This document shows, piece after piece, positions 18,155-27,494 of a DNA stretch of 59,988 bases. Position numbers and translations under genes: made by a program. Position 1 is the stretch's first letter. The number at the start of each line of letters is the position of its first letter. The notes under the pieces are model-generated. The model ran no database searches. It was given only the letters and a program-made list of their open reading frames with translations, and had not been told where the DNA came from. The stretch comes from Candidatus Krumholzibacteriota bacterium (GTDB taxonomy: Bacteria > Krumholzibacteriota > Krumholzibacteriia > LZORAL124-64-63): the NCBI GenBank assembly GCA_022711765.1, contig JAKLEB010000004.1, positions 1 to 59,988 on the forward strand, read 5' to 3'.

Positions 18155-19711
18155 ATGTACTATAACAGCGCGAAAGTACAGATCGACATCGGCAACATGC
18201 TCTCATCGGTTTCCGGAGAGGTACCCTCGGGGATGCTCGAAAAGGTTTTCAATCGGCATCTTCCGGACCTCTCTCGGTACTCCGGCGCGGGAGGCGTCCG
18301 GATCTTCGACGCAGATTCCGGCCGCTGCCTCACCGGCCTCGTGCCGGCGCTCCAGGACACCCTGGCCGGCCTGGGCATCCCCACCGAGGTCCGCGACGAG
18401 CGGCCCCTCCTGCAGCGCTCCTTCGACTGGCGCCTGAGCCCGGACATCGCCCTGCGCGACTACCAGCAGGACGTGGTCGAGACCGCCCTCGCGCACGACC
18501 GCGGCATCGTCGCCGCCGGCACCGGCTCGGGCAAGACCCTCATCGGCGCCGCGATCATCGCGCGCCTCGGCGTGCCCGCGATCTGGGTCACGACTTCGCG
18601 CGTGCTCCTCGAGCAGACCGTCCGGGACCTGCGCGCCGCCCTGGGCCTCGAGCCCGGCGTCTGCGGCGACGGGCGCTGGGAGGAGGGCGACGTCACCGTG
18701 GCCCTGGTCCAGGCCCTCGAGGCGCGGCCCGACGCGTTCCGGCCGGGCCAGTTCCCCCTGCTGATCTTCGACGAGGGCCACCACGCCGCGGCGCGGACCT
18801 TCTGCGCCGCCTGCCTGCGCCTCGATCCGCGCCGCAGCTTCTACCTCACCGCCGTGCCGTACCGCGAGACCGAGGACCAGGTCGTGCTCGACGCGCTCAC
18901 CGGCGGCGTCATCGCCTCGGTGCCCTCGGTCGACCTCATCGAGAAGGGCTGGCTCTGCCCGCTGGACATCCGCTTCCTGCCCCTCGACATCGCGGGCACC
19001 ATGACGGAGCAGCCGTTCGCCGCCCTGTACCGGCAGTTCATCGTCGAGAACCACGCGCGCAACCGCCGCGTGGCGACGCTGGCCGAACACCACGCGAGAG
19101 CGGGCGAGTCGGTGCTGGTCCTGGTCACGCACCTGGACCACGGCCGCCGGCTGCTCGAACTCATGAACGAGAAGAGCGCGTTCGCCCACGGCCAGCTCGG
19201 TCGGCGCGCCCTGCAGCAGACGGTCGCCGACTTCAGGGCGCGCGACACGCGCATCCTGGTCGCCACCACGGGACTGTTCGCCGAGGGCGTGAACATCCGC
19301 GGCACGTCCTGCATCGTCTACGCCGCGGGCCTGCGCAGCCGCACCCGCGTCCTGCAGGCGGTCGGTCGCGGCATGCGCCTCGCGCCCGGCAAGGACGTCT
19401 GCATCTACTGCGACTTCATCGACCGCGACCCGCTCGGCCGCTTCCTCGCCCACAGCCGGCGCCGCCTGCAGGTGCTCGCCGAGGCGGGCTTCGCCGTGCC
19501 CGAGGACCCCACGCTCAGCGACCCCGTGCGCGACGAGAACGTCCCCGACGCGACCTGGGTCCCGCGCCCCGGAGGCAACGGGTTCCTCAAGGTCGCCGCC
19601 GACGGCGACATCCTCGAGATCCTGAACTGCGCCGCGCAGCCGGAGCGGGTCCCCAAGCACTTCTGCCGCCTGTGTCCCGATACCCGCTGCCCGCAGAAGG
19701 AGGAACGCTGA
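18155..19711 (+). CDS. SF2 DEAD/DEAH-box helicase (XPB/UvsW-like)
   Basis: 518 residues, ATG 18155 with GGAGG seven bases upstream. A short unique N-terminus (1-95) is followed by a Q-like motif (LRDYQQDVVE, 100-109), Walker A AAGTGSGKT (120-128), the DEGH box (206-209) and motif III as LTAVPYR. The second RecA domain has motif V (TTGLFAEGVNI) and motif VI QAVGRGMR (401-408). A small C-terminal cysteine-bearing tail (CRLCPDTRC) may bind metal. Architecture resembles phage UvsW and restriction or stress-associated DNA translocases: ATP-driven unwinding or branch migration. It forms an operon with the DUF932 gene (stop and start share one base) under divergent control by the XRE repressor. Confidence 0.85.
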   Translation: MYYNSAKVQIDIGNMLSSVSGEVPSGMLEKVFNRHLPDLSRYSGAGGVRIFDADSGRCLTGLVPALQDTLAGLGIPTEVRDERPLLQRSFDWRLSPDIALRDYQQDVVETALAHDRGIVAAGTGSGKTLIGAAIIARLGVPAIWVTTSRVLLEQTVRDLRAALGLEPGVCGDGRWEEGDVTVALVQALEARPDAFRPGQFPLLIFDEGHHAAARTFCAACLRLDPRRSFYLTAVPYRETEDQVVLDALTGGVIASVPSVDLIEKGWLCPLDIRFLPLDIAGTMTEQPFAALYRQFIVENHARNRRVATLAEHHARAGESVLVLVTHLDHGRRLLELMNEKSAFAHGQLGRRALQQTVADFRARDTRILVATTGLFAEGVNIRGTSCIVYAAGLRSRTRVLQAVGRGMRLAPGKDVCIYCDFIDRDPLGRFLAHSRRRLQVLAEAGFAVPEDPTLSDPVRDENVPDATWVPRPGGNGFLKVAADGDILEILNCAAQPERVPKHFCRLCPDTRCPQKEER

Positions 19712-20766
19712 TGGTTCGCCCCGCCTATCCGCCGTCGACCCTCGCCGGGGTCCTCGATCTGGTCGAGTCCGCGCGTCGCGACAACACCGACCACTACGTC
19801 CACCTGCGCGACCTGCGCTTCGAGGTCGCGAACCCGCAGCCCGTGCCGCTGCACGAGCAGATCGCGCTCGCGTGCGCGGCGAAGGACGCGCCCGCTCGCG
19901 TCCGCCTGCGCGAGGACGGGTGGCCGCGCGTCTTCCGCTTCCTCGGCCTGCCGGCGGGATTCGGCGAGACGTTGCCGGCGTCCATGGTCACGAGCAGCCT
20001 CAACTACAAGCTCGCCGCGCGCGCCGACGAGCTGGCGCTGATGCGGGTCCGCCACGCGGAAGGGTCGGCGGTCCTGCGCGGCCTGCTGCCGCCGAGCCAC
20101 GTGCGTCTCGACGACCGCCAGGTCCTGCAGCAGCTTCTGCGCCTGGCCGGAGCGAGCGAGTTGCGGCCGGTCAACGTGGCGATTCGCGAGGATCTGCTCC
20201 ACGTCCGGCTCGTCGACCACCGCGAGGTCGACGTGGGCCGCGGCCAGGAGCGCGACCTCGTCCACCCGGGCATCGACATCCACAACAGCGAGACCGGCGC
20301 CGGCGCGCTGTCGGTGGGACGGTGCCTCTACCGGGTCGTGTGCGCCAACGGCCTCGTGTTCCCCGAGGGCCGCGCGCAGCTGCGCCGGTGGCGCCACGCC
20401 GGCAGCGACGCCGCGACCCTGCGCCGGCAGCTCGCCGAGGCGCTCCGCGCCTCGCTCGCGGAGATGCGCGGCCTCACCGACCGCTACCGCGGCCTCCACG
20501 GCGTCCCGCTCGTCGAGCCGGGAGAGACCCTCGAGACGTTCATGCGGGCGCACAAGCTCGGCAGTCCCCGCGGCCGCACGGGGGAACGCATCCTCCTGGA
20601 GATGGGCCGCACCGGCGACCTGTTCGGACGCTCGCTCTTCGACTTCGTGCAGGCCGTGACCGCCGTCGCGCGCACGCTCGATGTCGACAAGCGGTTGAGA
20701 TTCGAGGCGGCGGCGGGCAGGCTCGTGGCCGAGGGCGGCGTCGTGGCGCCGCCCCGGATCGCGTGA
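19711..20766 (+). CDS. DUF932 phage/plasmid-like protein
   Basis: 351 residues from ATG 19711, TGATG overlap with the helicase stop and AGGAGG upstream. The central block IHNSETGAGALSVGRCLYR followed by VVCANGLV is the DUF932 signature (hnSxxG ... R.VC.NG/T). DUF932 proteins are common on phages, plasmids and integrative elements; biochemical role not established, with a DNA-recombination or anti-restriction context often proposed. The N-terminal segment (LNYKLAARADELALMRVR) matches the family's leading strand. Coupling to an SF2 helicase and control by a prophage-like repressor suggests a small mobile-element-derived module. Confidence 0.8.
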   Translation: MVRPAYPPSTLAGVLDLVESARRDNTDHYVHLRDLRFEVANPQPVPLHEQIALACAAKDAPARVRLREDGWPRVFRFLGLPAGFGETLPASMVTSSLNYKLAARADELALMRVRHAEGSAVLRGLLPPSHVRLDDRQVLQQLLRLAGASELRPVNVAIREDLLHVRLVDHREVDVGRGQERDLVHPGIDIHNSETGAGALSVGRCLYRVVCANGLVFPEGRAQLRRWRHAGSDAATLRRQLAEALRASLAEMRGLTDRYRGLHGVPLVEPGETLETFMRAHKLGSPRGRTGERILLEMGRTGDLFGRSLFDFVQAVTAVARTLDVDKRLRFEAAAGRLVAEGGVVAPPRIA

Positions 20767-20796
20767 CCCGCCAGCGAGAAGCGTGGCGACCGGCCC

Positions 20797-21144
20797 TCAG
20801 TTGAACGTCACCAGGTGCGTGTGCCCGCCGTCGGAGGTGCTCGTCGCGCTCACCTCGCCGCCGTTGCCGATCGACACGACCTGCGGCGCGGTCAGGTCGA
20901 CCGTGTGCGTGTGGCCGTTGCCGGTCGTCAACGTGAGGGTCACCCCGCTGGCCGCGTTGATCTGGGCCTCCGTGATGGTCACGGTGTGACCGTGGTTCGC
21001 GCTGATCTGGCCGGCGACGTCGCCGGCGTTGCCGCCCGGGTCGGTGGGCCCCTCGTCGTCGTCCCCGCAACCCGAGACGTGCACCGCCACCCACAGCCAC
21101 GCGGAAGCCACGCCTGCGTTCTTGAGGAAATCCCGGCGATCCAT
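20797..21144 (-). CDS. Small Tat-exported lipoprotein with HTH-rich beta repeats
   Basis: 115 residues. N-terminus MDRRDFLKNAGVASAW is a twin-arginine signal (RRDFLK), followed by a hydrophobic stretch and lipobox HVSGC (Cys26). After an acidic linker (GDDDEGPTDPGG) the mature part has three spaced histidine motifs, NHGHTVTI, NGHTHTVDL and GGHTHLVTF, each at the start of a beta strand. Tat export implies folding, perhaps with a metal cofactor, before secretion; the paired histidines would suit Cu, Zn or Ni. Similar NGHTH repeats occur in uncharacterised proteins. Function unknown. The AT-rich stretch 21177-21212 upstream probably holds its promoter. Confidence 0.75.
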   Translation of the reverse strand: MDRRDFLKNAGVASAWLWVAVHVSGCGDDDEGPTDPGGNAGDVAGQISANHGHTVTITEAQINAASGVTLTLTTGNGHTHTVDLTAPQVVSIGNGGEVSATSTSDGGHTHLVTFN

Positions 21145-21326
21145 GTCGACCTGCCTCGCGTGAAGGACCTCGGTCCGTTTATCCTACTATATTAATCTAC
21201 TTTACTGTTCCACTTCCGGGCAATCGCGACGATCGGGATGTCCGGCTCGAGCGCGCGCGGTTAGGATCCCCGGCGTCCCCTGCCGTACATTCACGCCAGG
21301 CGCCCAGCCGCGAAAGGACCGCCACC

Positions 21327-22427
21327 ATGCGCGCCGCCGCGATCCTCGCCGCCCTCGCCGGCGCGATCCTGCTCTCCGGCTGCGCGGACGACGACGTCCG
21401 CACCTACGAGGTCTACATCTCGGTGGGCAACCTCCTCGGCGACGGCGGGGCCGATGGCGAGCCGAGCCACGCCTTCGTCGCGACCCTGCGGCAGAGCACG
21501 GACGGACAGGCCGGCTGGTTCGGCTACCGCGAGCGCGCCTCGACCGGCTGGCGCAACCTGCTCGACGCCCGCGACATCAAGCGGATCTGGCCCGGCATCG
21601 GCACCGTCGGCTTCGCCGAGCTGCGGGCCAACGCCGCAGGCGAGTTAGGCTTCTGCGGCTATCCCAACCTCGTGGCGCTCGACCGCGGCGACGGCTTCCT
21701 CTTCGCGGACCTCTCCGGCATCCGAAGGACCGCGTTCCACCACGTTGAGCCAATCGCCGGGTCCCGCATCGTCTTCCTGGGCGCCGATGGCCTGTTCGTC
21801 GACTGGCGCGAGGACGGCTGGGAGCTGCGCGAGACGCCGATCGACACCGTGCTCGTGAGCGCCTGGACCGACCCGGCGGGCGCGCTCCACGTCGCGGGCG
21901 CGGACGGCACGATCCTGCGCGAGGACGGCGAGGGCTGGTTCGAGGTGCTGCGCTGGACGCAGTCGAGCCTCGGCCCGTCGATCGCCGAGCCCGGCGGCGG
22001 CCGCTACTTCAGCGGGGGCTCCGCCGGCGGCATCCTCTTCTACCATGACGGAGCGCTGACGGCGCTGCACGTCGTGCCGGTCGCCTCCTGGTGGCGGCCG
22101 CGATCCCTCGGCACCGGCCGCTTCGCGATCGCGAGCGCCGGCCTCACCGAGATCATCGGTTTCGACGCGACGACGTGGTGGGTCGAGGCGGAGTTTCCCG
22201 GCCTCGAGGTGCGCGACGTGTGGACCCCGGACGGCGAGCGCCTGCTCGTCGCGACCGGCACGCCGGACGACCGCTGGGACCGGCGGCGTGCGCAGATCCA
22301 CGAGCGCACCGACGGCGTCTGGGAAACGCGCGATCTCCATGGGATGTTCGGCACCGAGCCCGCAAGCGGCGGCGGCAAGATGTGGTCGCCGGTCGCGCCG
22401 GTCGCGCAGCAGGGAGGGGAGCGGTGA
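21327..22427 (+). CDS. Lipoprotein of unknown function (propeller-like)
   Basis: 366 residues, ATG 21327. The signal peptide ends in lipobox LLSGC (Cys18). The mature part has repeated segments with FLGADGLFVDW, LHVAGADGTIL and GGILFYHDG spaced about 40-50 residues apart, like blades of a sensor-type beta-propeller. Hydrophilic C-terminus. No catalytic motif recognised. Its stop overlaps the GTG start of the next gene (GTGA), so the two envelope proteins are co-translated. Likely outer-membrane-anchored and exposed to periplasm or surface. Confidence 0.75.
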   Translation: MRAAAILAALAGAILLSGCADDDVRTYEVYISVGNLLGDGGADGEPSHAFVATLRQSTDGQAGWFGYRERASTGWRNLLDARDIKRIWPGIGTVGFAELRANAAGELGFCGYPNLVALDRGDGFLFADLSGIRRTAFHHVEPIAGSRIVFLGADGLFVDWREDGWELRETPIDTVLVSAWTDPAGALHVAGADGTILREDGEGWFEVLRWTQSSLGPSIAEPGGGRYFSGGSAGGILFYHDGALTALHVVPVASWWRPRSLGTGRFAIASAGLTEIIGFDATTWWVEAEFPGLEVRDVWTPDGERLLVATGTPDDRWDRRRAQIHERTDGVWETRDLHGMFGTEPASGGGKMWSPVAPVAQQGGER

Positions 22428-23044
22428 CGATCGCGAGGACCGCGCCCCTGTTGATCGCGATCGCCGGCGCGCTCGCCGCGGCGTCGCCAGCCCTCGCGCA
22501 GTCCAAACCTTACCTGGCGATGCTGATGGAATGGCAGCAGTACGCGGCCAGCGACGACCTCGCGCGCTTGCCTCACGGCGAGCCGCGCATCGGGGTCGGG
22601 ATCGAGGCGGGCGTCTTCCGAGCGCCGCTCGGATCGGTCGGGCTGCACGGCGTCATCGATCTGGGCAATCCGCTCGCCGACCCGTTCACGCCGCTGGAGG
22701 ACGAGTCCGGATATCGCGTCGGGCTGCGCCTGCGGTCGCCTTGGCTGCCGCCGATCGAGGGCGCTCGACCGCGTTTCGAGCTAGCCGCCGACCGCGTGCG
22801 CGCGTCGGCGCGGTACCTGAACGACGACCACACGACGGGCGGCTGGAGCCTGCAGCTCGGCGTCGGCGTGGAGGCGCCGCTCGGCGAGGGGTTCGGGCTG
22901 CTGGTCTCGATCGGGTACGGCTGGGAAGACCTCGGCGACCTGAACCGTGCGGACGGCGCGACGGCGACGCTGCCCGGGTCGACCGTGCCGCTGAGCCTGG
23001 ACCGTTCGGGGTGGTACCTGCGGCTGGGGGCGGGCGCGTGGTGA
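22424..23044 (+). CDS. Secreted outer-membrane beta-barrel-like protein
   Basis: 206 residues. GTG 22424 chosen because GGGAGGGG precedes it and the protein then opens with a signal peptide (VTIARTAPLLIAIAGALAAA, cleavage after ALA-Q). The remainder alternates beta strands: GVGIEAGVF, YRVGLRLRS, FELAADRVR, WSLQLGVGVEAP, LLVSIGYGW and a final strand WYLRLGAGAW ending in Trp, typical of outer-membrane barrels. Coupled to the upstream lipoprotein by a 4-base overlap; the pair may act together as a lipoprotein plus channel. Family not recognised. Confidence 0.7.
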   Translation: MTIARTAPLLIAIAGALAAASPALAQSKPYLAMLMEWQQYAASDDLARLPHGEPRIGVGIEAGVFRAPLGSVGLHGVIDLGNPLADPFTPLEDESGYRVGLRLRSPWLPPIEGARPRFELAADRVRASARYLNDDHTTGGWSLQLGVGVEAPLGEGFGLLVSIGYGWEDLGDLNRADGATATLPGSTVPLSLDRSGWYLRLGAGAW

Positions 23045-23077
23045 GTCGCGCCGGCGCGGCCGGTCGATTCCCGCCCG

Positions 23078-24550
23078 CTAACCGAGCCACCCGAGGATCG
23101 CCTCCTGGGCGCGCCGGTCGCCGAAGAACGCGGTGTGGCTGATCCCGTCGCTGCGGGCGAACTCGAGGCGGTCCCGGATCGGGAAGTGGTCCGACCCGTT
23201 CGCATCGTACACGCCCACGGTCGGCACGACCAGATCGTTGGCGGACTTGAAGATCGAGTCCATCAACCGGTTCTTCGCCCATTCCTTCCAGCCGGACTGT
23301 GCCGGTTCGAAATCGGAGGCGAGGGCGTGGTAGACCGCGGGCGTGGTCGCGGGGGCGTTGAGCCAGGGCAGGAACTCGCCGCGCGGGTCCATGGCGCGCA
23401 GGCCGGGCAGCCCCCTGACGGTCCCGGTGGCGAGGATCTTGGCGACGGTGATCACGCCCTCGAGCACGGCGGTGAAGCCGTTGTCCGGCACGAAATTCAC
23501 GAGGTTCGTGTAGCTGTCGATGAAGCTGCCCATGTGCTTCGAGTCCGCCAGCGCGGTGCCGCCGTTCGGCGCGGCGACGAAGACGACGCGGCCGACCTTG
23601 ACCGCGCGCCGCGACGCCGCCAGCTCGCCCTGCTTCTCGGCCAGCGTCCGGCTCACCAGGCCGCCGCGGGAATGGCAGAGGATGTCGAGGTCGAGGTCGC
23701 GATCGGCGGGCAATCGCTCCAGGAGCCAGTCGATGTTCTCGCGAGGCGTGTGCGAGAGCGTGAAGTGATCGAACGCGAACACGCGCCCCTCGTAGATCGC
23801 GTGCAGTTGCTCGACGAATGACCGCGGCATGCCGCCGAACCCGGTGTGGGCGCGCGAGAACGTCCCGTGCACGAGCAGCAGCGCCCGCCCGCCCGCCAGC
23901 CTCCGCCACATCGCGTCGTCGATCGCGGCGCCGTCCGGCTGGTCGTAGTCGTCGGGCGTGAAGGTGCGCAGCCGGTAGGGCCGCTTCTTCTGCTCCCATT
24001 TCTCCGCGAAGAACTCGCCGACCGCGCCGATCGCCGGGTCGATCAGCTTGAAGGCGACGACGGACAGGAGCTTGCTGCCGATGGCCGTGAAGGCGCCCCG
24101 CGTCCCGGTCCCGGGATCCGCCTGGACCACACGGCGGGGCAAGACGTAGGTCCGGCTCGCGCCGCCGCGACGCGTATCGACCTGGCCGCCGTCGTCGCGC
24201 GCGAACTCCCAGGAGACGACGCCGGCCTCGTCGCGGTAGAGGACGAACTGTTCCCACGCGTCGTTGGGCGCGGGAACCGTCAGCTCCCAGGCGTCCTCCC
24301 CGAAGCTCGTGCTGCGGGTCGGCGCGGCCGCCCGGGGCCTTTCGCTGGCGTTGCCGATCTCGACGAGCCACTGCGACTGAACCCCCTCGTTCCGCAGCGC
24401 CTGGTCGAATTCCGCGGTCAGCTTGGCCTCGGCGCGCAGAGTCCGCCGCGTCGGGCGCGATACGGTGACGTCCCCGTCGAGACCGGGGGTCCGCAGCACG
24501 AGTCCGTCGATCGAGACGGCGTTGCCGCGCGGATCGAGCCTGGTCGACAT
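23078..24550 (-). CDS. Alpha/beta-hydrolase (lipase/acyl-hydrolase-like) partner of the CHAT protein
   Basis: 490 residues, ATG 24550, three bases after the CHAT stop. Residues 1-190 form a unique N-terminal region with two beta-rich blocks and a hydrophobic helix (about 155-185). The hydrolase fold starts at ALLLVHGTF (oxyanion loop, 225-231), the nucleophile elbow is CHSRGG (Ser294), and later VVFVAAPNGG, LVVPTVGVYDANGSDHF (candidate Asp) and SDGISHTAFF (candidate His) complete a triad. DUF7379-like hydrolases of this layout are, to my knowledge, often adjacent to CHAT proteases. Expected role: cleavage of a lipid or acyl ester, possibly after activation by the CHAT protease. No signal peptide, so cytoplasmic. 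Substrate unknown. Confidence 0.85.
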   Translation of the reverse strand: MSTRLDPRGNAVSIDGLVLRTPGLDGDVTVSRPTRRTLRAEAKLTAEFDQALRNEGVQSQWLVEIGNASERPRAAAPTRSTSFGEDAWELTVPAPNDAWEQFVLYRDEAGVVSWEFARDDGGQVDTRRGGASRTYVLPRRVVQADPGTGTRGAFTAIGSKLLSVVAFKLIDPAIGAVGEFFAEKWEQKKRPYRLRTFTPDDYDQPDGAAIDDAMWRRLAGGRALLLVHGTFSRAHTGFGGMPRSFVEQLHAIYEGRVFAFDHFTLSHTPRENIDWLLERLPADRDLDLDILCHSRGGLVSRTLAEKQGELAASRRAVKVGRVVFVAAPNGGTALADSKHMGSFIDSYTNLVNFVPDNGFTAVLEGVITVAKILATGTVRGLPGLRAMDPRGEFLPWLNAPATTPAVYHALASDFEPAQSGWKEWAKNRLMDSIFKSANDLVVPTVGVYDANGSDHFPIRDRLEFARSDGISHTAFFGDRRAQEAILGWLG

Positions 24551-24553
24551 CGA

Positions 24554-27439
24554 TCACGGCTCCTTGTTGAGGCGCAGGCGGGGGTGGCCGAAATACTGGT
24601 AGGCGACGTAGGTCGACGACTGTCCGGCCTGCCCCGTGTCGCGGAACCCGGCGCGCCGGCGACGAATGGCCTCGCCGACCGCGACCCGCTCCGTGAGCGT
24701 GTCCCGATAGAACTCGTTCGCGATCGCGTGCGCGGTCTCGTCGTCGATCTTCCAGAGAGGCGCGACCACGCCGCCGGCGCCCTTCTCGAGGAGCGCCGCC
24801 GCCATGCCGGCGTACTGGCCGAGCACCTCGTTCGCGGCGCCGACCTGGCACGCGTTCAGGAACACGAACGGCGAGTCGCGCAGCTCCGGTCCGCCGAGCA
24901 CGTTCTCGGGGGAGATCCACTCGTCATCGATGAGGGCGAGCCCGTCGGCGGTCCCGGCGGGATCGTAGTTGCCGTGCATGGCGACGTGGATGATCGAGAT
25001 GCCGGGATCGCTCTCGAGGACCGCGTTCACGTCGTCGTACTTCGCGTCGACGCGCCGGGCCTGCCACGCGGTCGCGAGCTCGGCTTGCTCGGCGATCGCA
25101 TGCTCGAGGTTCTTCCAGCGCGGGTTGTCGTACGTTCCGGCCACGGCCGCCATCGAGGTCACGGCCAGTTCGTGCGGCGCCGGGAGCTGCGCGTTCTGCA
25201 GGAGCCAGCGTCCCAGCGAGACCTGCGCGGCAAGGAACGGCGCGGCCGAGGGGTCGACGGGTGCCTCGAGCAACGCCAGCTCCCACGGGACGTAAGGGTC
25301 GTCCGAGAGCAGCATCACGGTCGGATTCGGCCCGACCGTGTCGCGGACAGCCTGCAGCGCCGCCCAGAACGCGTCCGGCAGCGCCTTGGCCAGCCGGTAG
25401 CCGAACCCACGCAGATCCCGGTACAGCGATTTCGCGCCCTCCCGCTCGTTCATCGTGTCGATGAGGCGGCGCGCGTAGGCGGCGGGCTCCTCCCCGATCT
25501 CGACCGGCAGATCCTCGTCCGGAAGGTCGACCGTCGCGTGAGGCGACTCCATGGCGAGGAGCAGCCGGCCGGGCTCGTTGCCCCGGCAGAGGATGACGGT
25601 CAGATCCGGAGGATTCGGGCCGGCGAGGAGGGAGATGTCCCGCCCGCGCGGGGTCACGGATTCGCGCTCGGCGGGAATCGCGCTCTCGTCGGCCGCCACG
25701 TTCACGGCCCGGGAGGCCGTCCCGGTGACCTGGCCGTCCACCGAGTAGGTCGCCTGGATGGCGCGGGGCTCGAGGCGTTTCTCCGGCGTGTCGGCCGTCA
25801 GGTGGAGGGAGCACGCCGGATACCGCTGCTCCCCGGTCACGGCCAGCGTGACGCGCCATGACTCGCCCGCGCGGAGCGAGAACCCGTCGGCGATCACCCG
25901 GACCTTGAGCAGGTAGTCGCAGCGACCCCGGAGCCCCTCGAGATCGGAGCCGACCACGCCCGCGGACGGCAGGTTCGAGATCCCGACGATCAGCTCGAAC
26001 TCGCGACCGGCGACGACGTACGCGTCGCAGTCGAGGCGCGCGTAGACCTTGTCGGCTGGTTCGCCGCCGGGTGCCGCCGGAGCGGCGGCGGGCTCCCGCT
26101 CGGCCGGACCCATGGCCGAGCTGTACGGCAGGTCGATCATCTCCGCCATCGGGACGTGGGCGGCTGCCGGGGCGCCGCCGAACACGGGGCCGGCGTGGTG
26201 GGTGCGGTAGCCCGCGACGGTCTCGACGAACGAGGCGGCGGCGATCCGCTCGCCCGGCTCGCCTCGGATCAGAGCATCGGCGACCTCGGCGACGACGTCG
26301 CGCAGCGGCGCCCGGGACGCGAACCACGCGGCCTGCTGGCCGAGCGACCAGGAGGACCCGCGCGCGTGAATCGCCATCATCACCCGGGCATCCGGCCGCA
26401 GGTCGCGCGCCGTCCCGAACGCGCGGACGATCAGGTTGCCGAGCCCCCAGTCGCGCGGCTCGATCGCCGGCAGCAGCTCGTTGACGAACCGGGCGGCGTC
26501 CTGGGGCGACAGGTCGCCAGCGCACTCGAGGAACTCGGCGACGAGCGCGGCCAGGTCCGGCGAGTCGGCCGGTTGCGGCCCGCGCAGATCCGGGCAGTTC
26601 AGCAGCCGGTCGGCAGCCTCCCTCGCGCGGGCGCGCCGCTCCGGGGTGACCTCCGTCCCGCGCCCGTCCCCCGGGCGGTCAGGTTCCGGCGCCGCTTGCA
26701 GGTCCATCCGCTCCGCCGCCCACCGTTGCGAATCGAGCATCCGTTCCAGGTAGGGGATGCTGTCCCGCTGGAGCTTCTTCTCGACGACCGCGAGCACGTC
26801 GCCAGCCAGGGGCGGGAGGCTCACCAGGGGCGTATTGGCAGGATCTCCGTCGGCGTAATGGACCTCCAGGCCGCGACCCGCGGGTTCGATCCTGCCGAGG
26901 ACCTTTCTCAGCGGACCGAGATCGCCGGTCCGCGCGATGCCGAGGGCGACGAGCAGCTGGACGTGGCCGAGGGGGTCCTTCTCGACTGCGTTCCAGGCCT
27001 TCCTGGCGGTCGCCGCGGACCCGAAACCGCAGCGCGCCGCGCTCTCGGCGGCGCGGTGACGGGCCGAGTCGTCGCCGCCCGCCAGTTCCTCGAGCAGGAC
27101 GGCGGCGCCGGCGTCATCGCCGACGTCCGCCAGCGCGTGAGCGATGGCGGGCCGGAGGTGGTCCGGCGCGGTCGCGAGGAGGTCGTGGATCCGCTCGCGG
27201 ACCTGCCTCACCGGCACGCGCGCGAGCGGGGCCAGGAAGTCGGGAGCCGGACCGTGGATCCGCAGCACGTCGAGGGCCAGGATCGCGACCTCGCACCGCG
27301 CGTCGAGGTCCAGCGGGAGGCGGACGAGAGCCGACAGCGCCGCGGTCCGGACCCCGCCGTCGTCACAGGTGAGACAGATGAACAGCGGCGCGGCGTCGGA
27401 AACGCCCAGTGAACCGTCGCCCGGATCCGGTGCGGTCAT
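24554..27439 (-). CDS. HEAT-like repeat protein with C-terminal CHAT (caspase-like) protease
   Basis: 961 residues from ATG 27439, preceded by AGAGGA. Residues 1-330 are alpha-helical HEAT-like repeats (LARVPVRQVRERIHDLLA, HALADVGDDAGAAVLLEEL and similar). The middle (about 440-600) is beta-rich and Ig-like. The last 300 residues are a CHAT domain with VPWELALLE, the His strand IIHVAMHG (His822) and FLNACQVG (Cys864), followed by the usual GAGGVVAPLW. Both catalytic residues are intact. CHAT proteases are caspase relatives; bacterial examples include the TPR-CHAT subunit of type III-E CRISPR systems and other conflict proteins. It is the first gene of a two-gene operon with the hydrolase, opposite a WYL regulator. 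The HEAT region probably senses a trigger or binds partners. Defence role is inference. Confidence 0.88.
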   Translation of the reverse strand: MTAPDPGDGSLGVSDAAPLFICLTCDDGGVRTAALSALVRLPLDLDARCEVAILALDVLRIHGPAPDFLAPLARVPVRQVRERIHDLLATAPDHLRPAIAHALADVGDDAGAAVLLEELAGGDDSARHRAAESAARCGFGSAATARKAWNAVEKDPLGHVQLLVALGIARTGDLGPLRKVLGRIEPAGRGLEVHYADGDPANTPLVSLPPLAGDVLAVVEKKLQRDSIPYLERMLDSQRWAAERMDLQAAPEPDRPGDGRGTEVTPERRARAREAADRLLNCPDLRGPQPADSPDLAALVAEFLECAGDLSPQDAARFVNELLPAIEPRDWGLGNLIVRAFGTARDLRPDARVMMAIHARGSSWSLGQQAAWFASRAPLRDVVAEVADALIRGEPGERIAAASFVETVAGYRTHHAGPVFGGAPAAAHVPMAEMIDLPYSSAMGPAEREPAAAPAAPGGEPADKVYARLDCDAYVVAGREFELIVGISNLPSAGVVGSDLEGLRGRCDYLLKVRVIADGFSLRAGESWRVTLAVTGEQRYPACSLHLTADTPEKRLEPRAIQATYSVDGQVTGTASRAVNVAADESAIPAERESVTPRGRDISLLAGPNPPDLTVILCRGNEPGRLLLAMESPHATVDLPDEDLPVEIGEEPAAYARRLIDTMNEREGAKSLYRDLRGFGYRLAKALPDAFWAALQAVRDTVGPNPTVMLLSDDPYVPWELALLEAPVDPSAAPFLAAQVSLGRWLLQNAQLPAPHELAVTSMAAVAGTYDNPRWKNLEHAIAEQAELATAWQARRVDAKYDDVNAVLESDPGISIIHVAMHGNYDPAGTADGLALIDDEWISPENVLGGPELRDSPFVFLNACQVGAANEVLGQYAGMAAALLEKGAGGVVAPLWKIDDETAHAIANEFYRDTLTERVAVGEAIRRRRAGFRDTGQAGQSSTYVAYQYFGHPRLRLNKEP

Positions 27440-27494
27440 GGTCGATCCTCTGGCTGGTGATCCCGCGGCGGGAGAGTGGTCTAGCAATGGGAAT

